A stretch of DNA of 47,939 nucleotides from Centipeda periodontii DSM 2778 (GTDB lineage: Bacteria > Bacillota > Negativicutes > Selenomonadales > Selenomonadaceae), in NCBI RefSeq assembly GCF_000213975.1, contig NZ_GL892076.1:2610571-2658509 (forward strand), given 5' to 3'. Shown piece by piece: positions 42,106 through 47,939 of this stretch (positions are counted from its first letter, which is position 1; each line of letters begins with the position of its first letter). The translations under genes and the position numbers were made by a program. Below the pieces are notes generated by a model that saw only the letters and a program-made list of their open reading frames with translations, was not told where the DNA came from and searched no databases.

Positions 42106-43311
42106 TCAGAGGATCACTACTTCCACCTCTGTCCCTGCCGCCAGCGGCTTCGTCCCCGCCGGCACATCCACGAACGCATCGCAGCCCGCCGCCGAAAAGA
42201 GCGAGCCGGACTCGTGCTGATCGGGCAGTGAGACACGCCCATCCGCCTCCATGCGTGCACGCAGGAAGCGCCGCCCGAGGCATTCCTTTGGGAACGCATC
42301 CGCGAGTACGGCGCGCCGCCGCGCCGGCAGCACATCCGTCTGCCCCGCAATCCGCAAAAGCGCAGGCTTTGCCATCAGCTCGAACGTCGCAAAGGCGGCA
42401 AACGGGTTGCCCGAGAGCGCAATGCCAAGCAGTCTGCCGCGCGTATAGGCAATCGCGGGCGCGCCCGGCTTCATGCAGACACGCCAGAAGAGCCGCTCCG
42501 CACCGAGTGCGGGCACAACCCCGTGCATGATGTCCTTCTTGCCGACGGATACACCGCCCGACGTAAGAAACACGTCCACCTTGTCCGCATAGGAGGCAAT
42601 GACCTCCGCCGCGCGCTCCACATCGTCGGGTACAGAGCCGACCACCGTCACCTCTGCGCCGAGTTCCTTCAATCTGCCCGCAAGCAGATAGAGATTGCTG
42701 TTGTAGATCTTGCCGGGGCGGAGAGGCTCGCCCGGCTGCAGCAGTTCATCGCCCGTGCTCGCCACCGCGACGCGCACGCGCCGATGGACGCGCACGGTCG
42801 CATGGCCCTCGCTCGCGAGCACGGCGATCTGCGCCGCACGGATGATCTGTCCCTGTCGAAGGATGACGGTCCCCTTTTTGATATCCTCGCCCGCATAGCA
42901 GTAGTTCTCATACGGCTTGGAAGTGAACGGAACGCGGATCGCATCGCCGTCCTCACGCACATCCTCCTGCCGTACAACGCAGTCGCAGCCCTGCGGAATC
43001 GCACCGCCTGTCATGATACGGACGCATTCGCCCGCACCGACCGTGCCGGCGAAGAAATCGCCCGCACACTCCTCCGCGACAACACGCAGCGTAACGGGAC
43101 TCTCCGCCTTCGCCATGCACGTGCTTGCTGCTGCAAAGGTATAGCCGTCGAGCGGCGAGCGATCAAACGGCGGGTTGTCAAAACCCGCTTTGATGTCCTC
43201 CGCCGCAACGCGTCCCACGGCATCGAGCAGGGGAACATCCTCCGTCTCCGTGACGGGCGAAGCATGCGCGAGCAGTATCTCTACCGCCTGTTCGAGTTCG
43301 ATGTCCTGCAT
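42106..43311 (-). CDS. moeA: Molybdopterin molybdenumtransferase MoeA
   Basis: This 401-residue enzyme inserts molybdate into adenylated molybdopterin. Family motifs are FDNPPFDRSPLDGYTFAA, MTGGAIPQGCD, STGDELLQPGE, TSGGVSVGKKD and SGNPFAAF. The C-terminal beta domain is complete. The ATG at 43311 follows AGGAGGGG. It is followed by a hairpin array and then moaA. A perfect 8-bp inverted repeat (CACTGTAC/GTACAGTG, 43382-43415) lies upstream. Confidence 0.94.
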   Translation of the reverse strand: MQDIELEQAVEILLAHASPVTETEDVPLLDAVGRVAAEDIKAGFDNPPFDRSPLDGYTFAAASTCMAKAESPVTLRVVAEECAGDFFAGTVGAGECVRIMTGGAIPQGCDCVVRQEDVREDGDAIRVPFTSKPYENYCYAGEDIKKGTVILRQGQIIRAAQIAVLASEGHATVRVHRRVRVAVASTGDELLQPGEPLRPGKIYNSNLYLLAGRLKELGAEVTVVGSVPDDVERAAEVIASYADKVDVFLTSGGVSVGKKDIMHGVVPALGAERLFWRVCMKPGAPAIAYTRGRLLGIALSGNPFAAFATFELMAKPALLRIAGQTDVLPARRRAVLADAFPKECLGRRFLRARMEADGRVSLPDQHESGSLFSAAGCDAFVDVPAGTKPLAAGTEVEVVIL

Positions 43312-43381
43312 GGTTCCCCTCCTGACGTTCCTATAGCTATCTTTATACAAAATCTTTGGCATAGATGTCTGTGCGAAACAT

Positions 43382-43415
43382 CACTGTACTGTTATTTTCT
43401 TCACATCGTACAGTG
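43382..43415. promoter_or_regulatory. Inverted repeat CACTGTAC-N18-GTACAGTG upstream of moeA
   Basis: Two perfect 8-bp arms (43382-43389 and 43408-43415) lie between the second MoeA/Mog-like gene and moeA. There is no T tail, so an operator or leader stem for moeA is as likely as a terminator. Confidence 0.35.
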
Positions 43416-43421
43416 CTTCCC

Positions 43422-44450
43422 TTACTTTCCAAATGGACAAACGGGATAGTGACAGACCTTGCACTCCATGCAGAGCCCGCCGATGCCGAGCCGCGTGATC
43501 TCGCGCCGCGTCCACTCGCTGCCCGCCACTACGCGCGGCAGGATGATGTCGAAGATCGTCGCGGGCGAGTACATGACGCAGCCCGGCAGCCCCATGATCG
43601 GCACCTTCCGCCCGTCCTTCTCGTAGTATGCGAGCAGGAACATCGCCCCCGGCAGCACCGGCGCGCCATACGTCACAATGCGCGCCCCCGTTGCGCGGAT
43701 TGCGGCGGGCGTGCGGTCGTCGGGGTCGACACTCATGCCGCCCGTGCAGAGTACCATGTCCATCCCGCAGTCGAGCAGTTCCTCGATTGCTGCGCGCGTA
43801 TGCTCCGTCCCATCGTCCGAAAGGCGGTGCTCATCCACCCTCAGCCCGAACGCGCGCAGCTTCGTGTCGAGCACGGGCGTAAACGTATCCTTGATGCGCC
43901 CGTGAAAGACCTCCGAGCCCGTCGTCACAACGCCGACCTTCATCTTGCGATACGGCAGGATGCGCAGCAGCGGCTCCGTGCCCGCCGTTTCCTGCACCTT
44001 TTTCATGACATCCTTGCCGATGACGAGCGGGATGACGCGCATGCCCGCGAGCTTCGTCCCCGCCTTCACAGGGAAGTGCTGTGCGATCGTCGCGATCATC
44101 ACATCCGTGATGTCGTTCACGGCATCGAGCGCATCCTCATTCACCTCGAACACGCCCGCTACCGTCGATGTCAGCTCGATCTTTCCTTCCTTCGGCTCGC
44201 TCGCCGTCATGTATTCACTTTGACAGAGATCGCGCAGAACCTGTGCCGCGTCATTCTCGTGCAACATATTCTCGTCATCTTCCCAGACGTAGATGTGCTC
44301 CTTGCCGATGCGCAACAGTACCTCGATATCCTCCGCACGGATCACATCCCCCTTGCGGAATCGTGCCCCCTTGCGCTGCCCGCGTACGATCTCCGTGATA
44401 TCGTGGCAGAGAATCATCCCCACTGCGTCCTGAACGCGAACCTCCCGCAT
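43422..44450 (-). CDS. MoeA/MogA-like molybdopterin-binding protein with C-terminal Cys cluster
   Basis: This 342-residue protein has a short N-terminal domain and a Mog-type cofactor-binding domain (about 165-300) with VVTTGSEVFHGRIKD and LCTGGMSVDPDD. It lacks the full MoeA architecture, so it may be an alternative insertase or a regulator. The last 20 residues are GLCMECKVCHYPVCPFGK, a dense group of four cysteines and one histidine fit for metal or Fe-S binding. The ATG at 44450 has GGGAGGG. It is the first minus-strand gene of the cluster, divergent from moaC. Confidence 0.85.
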   Translation of the reverse strand: MREVRVQDAVGMILCHDITEIVRGQRKGARFRKGDVIRAEDIEVLLRIGKEHIYVWEDDENMLHENDAAQVLRDLCQSEYMTASEPKEGKIELTSTVAGVFEVNEDALDAVNDITDVMIATIAQHFPVKAGTKLAGMRVIPLVIGKDVMKKVQETAGTEPLLRILPYRKMKVGVVTTGSEVFHGRIKDTFTPVLDTKLRAFGLRVDEHRLSDDGTEHTRAAIEELLDCGMDMVLCTGGMSVDPDDRTPAAIRATGARIVTYGAPVLPGAMFLLAYYEKDGRKVPIMGLPGCVMYSPATIFDIILPRVVAGSEWTRREITRLGIGGLCMECKVCHYPVCPFGK

Positions 44451-44496
44451 AGTCCCTCCCGTTCCATCGATATGTATTTTTGAAAACACATCGTAT

Positions 44497-44524
44497 ATAA
44501 TACACATTCACGATCAAACAAGAA
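44497..44524 (-). promoter_or_regulatory. Promoter for the minus-strand Moco genes
   Basis: On the minus strand TTCTTG (44519-44524), 16 bp and TATTAT (44497-44502) precede the MoeA/Mog-like gene. The flanking 44451-44750 interval is much more AT-rich than the rest of the window and holds no gene. Confidence 0.45.
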
Positions 44525-44558
44525 TAGTTTTGCAACGAATTAATCTTTATCTAAAAAC

Positions 44559-44637
44559 CATTCTCATTTATACATTCTTCTTATTGATTATATCACATAA
44601 AATAAATTTTCTCTATGATTTTTCGTAAATGAGAATG
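44559..44637. promoter_or_regulatory. Inverted repeat CATTCTCATTTA ... TAAATGAGAATG in divergent promoter region
   Basis: Two perfect 12-bp arms (44559-44570 and 44626-44637) are 55 bp apart between the divergent promoters of the MoeA/Mog-like gene and moaC. The arrangement suits a regulator binding two half-sites and looping the DNA. The factor is unknown. Confidence 0.4.
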
Positions 44638-44690
44638 TTTTTGTGTCCTTTGTCCCCCTCTTTTTTTATAGCACGAGGATAGACAAGAGA

Positions 44691-44719
44691 TTGATTTTCT
44701 ATGCGCGTTACGTTATGAT
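44691..44719 (+). promoter_or_regulatory. Promoter for moaC
   Basis: TTGATT (44691-44696), a 17-bp spacer and TATGAT (44714-44719) lie about 35 bp upstream of the moaC start codon. Confidence 0.6.
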
Positions 44720-44750
44720 TAAAACATTCGGATCGAAAGGAGGGAACAAT

Positions 44751-45233
<483 letters not shown>

Positions 45234-45247
45234 ATGGGGGGATTCCC

Positions 45248-45346
45248 TCGCAGCACTCCGAGCAAGGATAATCTAAGGAGCGATCTATGATGCCTTGCCT
45301 GACGGATTCCGTCACGGGGCATGGTTGGAAACGACCATACCCACCT
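45248..45346 (+). promoter_or_regulatory. Probable Moco-family riboswitch upstream of modA
   Basis: The leader folds into several stems: GCAAGG/CCTTGC enclosing TCTAAG and TATGA around a GCGA-capped stem, then TGACGG/CCGTCA, then ATGGTTG-GAAA-CGACCAT. TCTAAG/TATGA is the 11-nt GAAA tetraloop receptor with its first C-G pair changed to U-A, and the GAAA loop that could dock into it is present. That combination and the location before molybdate transport genes fit the Moco RNA motif. Assigned by eye; a covariance search would be decisive. Confidence 0.65.
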
Positions 45347-45366
45347 ATTTGTAAAGGAGCATACAC

Positions 45367-46170
45367 ATGAAACTCAAGAAAATGTTAATGGCGCTGTTTA
45401 CGGGAGCGGCACTCCTCACCACAGGCTGCGTCGGCGGCGGCAACAGTGCAAACAAGATGGACACGCCGAAGGAAGGACCGGTCGAGCTGCAGGTATCGGC
45501 AGCGGCAAGCCTGACTGACGCGATGAAGGAACTCGGCGGCATGTACGAGAAGGAACACGGCAACACGAAGCTCGTCTTCAACTTCGGCAGCAGCGGCGCA
45601 CTCCAGCAGGCGATTGAGAACGGCGGTGCCGCCGATGTCTTCGTCTCTGCCGCACAGAAGCAGATGAACGCGCTCGATGAGAAGAAGCTGCTTGCGGACG
45701 GCACGCGCGTCGACCTCCTCGTCAACCAAATTGTCCTGATCACGGCGAAGGACAGCAAGCTGAACCTCCCCGATTTCAAGGCGGTGCTCGATCCAGAGAT
45801 CAAGCACATCGCCCTCGGTGAGCCGAAGGGCGTGCCCGTCGGACAGTACAGCGAGGAAGTCTTTACGAAGCTCGGCATCCTCGACCAGGTGAAGGAGCGC
45901 GCCGTCTACGGCTCCGATGTCCGTCAGGTGCTCGCATGGGTCGAGACGGGCGATGCAGACGCAGGCGTCGTCTATGCAACGGATGCAGCGATCTCCGACA
46001 AGGTGAAGGTCGCTGCCGTCGCCCCCGCCGATACGCACAAGCCCATCGTCTACCCCGCCGCCGTGCTCAAGGACGCGAAGAACATGAACGAAGCAAAGGA
46101 CTTCCTCGCATTCCTACAGACCGATGCCGCGAAGAAAGTCTTTGAGAAGTACGGCTTTACTGTGAAGTAA
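45367..46170 (+). CDS. modA: Molybdate ABC transporter substrate-binding lipoprotein ModA
   Basis: This 267-residue lipoprotein captures molybdate (or tungstate) outside the cell membrane. A lipobox LLTTGC places the lipidated Cys at 21. The mature start VSAAASLTDAMKEL and the motif NFGSSGALQQAI are the oxyanion-binding signatures of ModA. AAAGGAG precedes the ATG. First gene of modABC, downstream of the probable Moco riboswitch. Confidence 0.95.
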   Translation: MKLKKMLMALFTGAALLTTGCVGGGNSANKMDTPKEGPVELQVSAAASLTDAMKELGGMYEKEHGNTKLVFNFGSSGALQQAIENGGAADVFVSAAQKQMNALDEKKLLADGTRVDLLVNQIVLITAKDSKLNLPDFKAVLDPEIKHIALGEPKGVPVGQYSEEVFTKLGILDQVKERAVYGSDVRQVLAWVETGDADAGVVYATDAAISDKVKVAAVAPADTHKPIVYPAAVLKDAKNMNEAKDFLAFLQTDAAKKVFEKYGFTVK

Positions 46171-46838
46171 TGACGGACGAAACTCTCTCCCCGCTCATCA
46201 TCTCACTTGAGGTCGCGGGACTCGCTACGGTGATCACATTCTTTGTCGGCATCGCACTCGCGTACGGTGTGCTGCAGATTCGCAGCCGCCTCGCGGGCAC
46301 GATCGCCGACGCGGTGATTACCCTGCCGCTCGTCCTGCCGCCGACCGTCGTCGGATTCTTCCTGCTGCTCTTTCTCGGAAAGCGCAGTGCCATCGGGAGT
46401 TTCCTCCTCTCGATCGACCTGCCGCTCGTCTTTACATGGCGCGCGGCGGTCATCGCGGCGGTCATCGTGAGCCTCCCGCTCATGTACCGCACGGCACGCG
46501 GCGCATTCGAGGCGATTGACCAGAGCATGATCCACGCGGCACAGACGCTCAGCGTCGGCAACTGGCGCATCTTCTGGCGCATTATCCTGCCGAACGCGCG
46601 CCACGGCATCCTCGCGGGGCTTGTCCTCTCGTTTGCCCGTGCGCTCGGCGAGTTCGGTGCGACCATCATGTTCGCGGGCAACATCCCTGGGCACACACAG
46701 ACCATGTCCACCGCCATCTATGCGGCGGTGCAGGCGAACGACTACGATCTCGCCTTTCGTTGGGCCATCATCATCTCCCTCTTCTCGCTCGTCTTTATCG
46801 GAGCGATGAATCTGTACCTCAAACGGGAGGTGCGCTGA
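46170..46838 (+). CDS. modB: Molybdate ABC transporter permease ModB
   Basis: This 222-residue permease has about five membrane helices and the typical EAA loop AAQTLSVGNWRIFWRIILPNARHGI. Its ATG shares one base with the modA stop (TAATG), and its TGA overlaps the modC ATG. Length and the start block VAGLATVITFFVGIALAY match ModB. Confidence 0.95.
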   Translation: MTDETLSPLIISLEVAGLATVITFFVGIALAYGVLQIRSRLAGTIADAVITLPLVLPPTVVGFFLLLFLGKRSAIGSFLLSIDLPLVFTWRAAVIAAVIVSLPLMYRTARGAFEAIDQSMIHAAQTLSVGNWRIFWRIILPNARHGILAGLVLSFARALGEFGATIMFAGNIPGHTQTMSTAIYAAVQANDYDLAFRWAIIISLFSLVFIGAMNLYLKREVR

Positions 46839-47884
46839 TGGAACTCATCGTCAATATCGAAAAGCGTCTGCGGGATTTCACGCTTGCGGCAAACTTTACG
46901 CTCACCGACACAACGCTTGCGCTCCTCGGCGCATCGGGCAGCGGCAAGAGCATGACGCTCAAGTGCATTGCGGGGCTGGAACATCCCGATCGCGGCCAGA
47001 TCATACTGAACGGGCGCACACTCTACGACAGCACGAAGCGCATCGACCTCCCGCCGCAGGCGCGGAACGTCGGCTACCTCTTTCAGAACTACGCCCTCTT
47101 TCCAAACATGACCGTGCGCGAGAACATCATCTTTGCGCTGGACGGTACGCGTGAGGAAAAGGAGCGTATCTTCAAAGAGAACGTCGCACGTTTCTCTCTG
47201 GAAGGGCTCGAAAATGCCTATCCCGCAAATCTCTCGGGCGGACAGCAGCAACGCGTCGCCTTTGCGCGCATCCTCGCACGCGGTGCAGATGTGCTGCTCC
47301 TCGACGAACCGTTCTCCGCGCTCGACACACATCTGAAGTGGCAGATCGAGCTTGCCTTGCGTGAGATCCTTGCGGCGCAGAACATCTCGGCGATCCTTGT
47401 CACGCACGACCGCGACGAGGCATTCCGCATCGCGCAGGAAATTGCGACCGTCGATCACGGGCGGATGACCCCGCCGATGGACAAGCACGAGCTGTTCCGC
47501 AATCCGGGCACATGCGCCGCGACCACGCTCACAGGCTGCAAGAACATCTCTGCCGCCCGCCGCGTGGACGAGCATTACGTGGAGGCGACTGACTGGGGCG
47601 TGACGCTCCGCGTTGCCGACAGTGCGGCGGATGTGCGGCACATCGCCATCCGCGCGCACTACCTTGTGCTTGCGTCAAAGAGGGAAGCGGATGCGCTGCC
47701 TGCACACATCGCGGAGGTCATCGAGAGCACCTTTACCTACATCGTCATGCTGCGCTTTGCAGACGGAGCAACACCCATCCGCTGGGAAATCTCCAAGGCA
47801 ATCTGGGAGGCGCACAGAGCCTCCATCAACGACACATTGCATTTCAAATTCCCCATTGAGGAGCTTATGCTTCTGAGGGACTGA
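46838..47884 (+). CDS. modC: Molybdate ABC transporter ATP-binding protein ModC
   Basis: This 348-residue ATPase has Walker A GASGSGKSM, the signature LSGGQQQRVAFARIL, Walker B VLLLDEPFSALD and the switch His in LVTHDRDEA. The C-terminal third (about 235-348) is the regulatory TOBE-like region of ModC proteins. The ATG at 46838 overlaps the modB stop. It completes the molybdate importer. Confidence 0.94.
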   Translation: MELIVNIEKRLRDFTLAANFTLTDTTLALLGASGSGKSMTLKCIAGLEHPDRGQIILNGRTLYDSTKRIDLPPQARNVGYLFQNYALFPNMTVRENIIFALDGTREEKERIFKENVARFSLEGLENAYPANLSGGQQQRVAFARILARGADVLLLDEPFSALDTHLKWQIELALREILAAQNISAILVTHDRDEAFRIAQEIATVDHGRMTPPMDKHELFRNPGTCAATTLTGCKNISAARRVDEHYVEATDWGVTLRVADSAADVRHIAIRAHYLVLASKREADALPAHIAEVIESTFTYIVMLRFADGATPIRWEISKAIWEAHRASINDTLHFKFPIEELMLLRD

Positions 47885-47889
47885 GATGC

Positions 47890-47939
47890 AAAAAGGGGCT
47901 GTTGCACGAGCGCCCCTATCGGCTCGCTGCGCTCGCCAC
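47890..47939. repeat. R2 half-hairpin joined to GGCGAGCGCAGCGAGCC module
   Basis: AAAAAGGGGCTGTTGCACGA is followed by CGCCCCTATCGGCTCGCTGC, the reverse complement of the end of the array at 12482-12532. It lies six bases after the modC stop and is cut by the window end. It may contribute to modABC termination. Confidence 0.75.

Overview
The window is about 48 kb of GC-rich, densely packed bacterial DNA. Three things point to a diderm Firmicute of the Negativicutes, probably a Selenomonas-like member of the Selenomonadales. First, the gene order yaaR-holB-ricT-trmN6 is typical of Firmicutes. Second, the cell has Gram-negative-type exported proteins and a Tat-exported formate dehydrogenase. Third, mannose-type PTS genes and hairpin extragenic repeats are present. 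The assignment is inferred from gene content only; there is no rRNA in the window, and I saw no tRNA gene and no CRISPR array.

Layout. 1-3.5 kb: minus-strand operon yaaR-holB-ricT-trmN6 with a near-consensus promoter. 3.5-4.5 kb: a divergent PilZ-domain gene whose leader holds a long palindromic repeat (family R1). 4.5-12.3 kb: minus-strand genes, namely two tandem YbjN-like paralogues, an exported SH3/NlpC-P60 hydrolase, a TPR-like protein, two exported proteins flanking metA (Glu111 type, so probably homoserine O-acetyltransferase), a PHP phosphatase and a Cof-type HAD phosphatase. 12.6-13.5 kb: a Gfo/Idh/MocA oxidoreductase whose ribosome binding site can be sequestered in a hairpin. 13.7-23.9 kb: a plus-strand catabolic cluster dpaL(ygeX)-ygeY-ygeW-arcC-SSS symporter-NCS1 symporter-hydantoinase, then a YheO/DauR-like regulator. 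It is the lower half of the anaerobic purine/ureide pathway without the xanthine dehydrogenase-type genes.

24.0-30.1 kb: a mannose-family PTS (IIB, IIC, IID, IIA) combined with a NarL-type histidine kinase, response regulator, orphan sugar-binding protein and HAD phosphatase. The gene set resembles the streptococcal LevQRST/LevDEFG sensory-PTS system. It is scarred by three deletion-like junctions: IID/kinase, regulator/binding protein, and inside IIA. 30.2-32.3 kb: a class B penicillin-binding protein with one PASTA domain.

32.3-47.9 kb: formate dehydrogenase (Cys-type FdnG, FdhE, FdnH, FdnI) and FdhD, together with molybdenum cofactor genes (mobA-mobB fusion, MOSC-mogA fusion, moaA, moeA, a second MoeA/Mog-like protein, moaC) and the molybdate transporter modABC. 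modA is preceded by what looks like a Moco-family riboswitch. MoaD and MoaE are not in the window. This block supplies molybdate, builds the cofactor, and inserts it into the exported formate dehydrogenase.

Three kinds of extragenic repeat run through the window. R1 is a 150-170 nt imperfect palindrome in three copies whose internal hairpin shows compensatory changes. R2 is a GGGGCTGTTGCACGAA hairpin that also serves as a terminator. The third kind is composite arrays of short hairpins.
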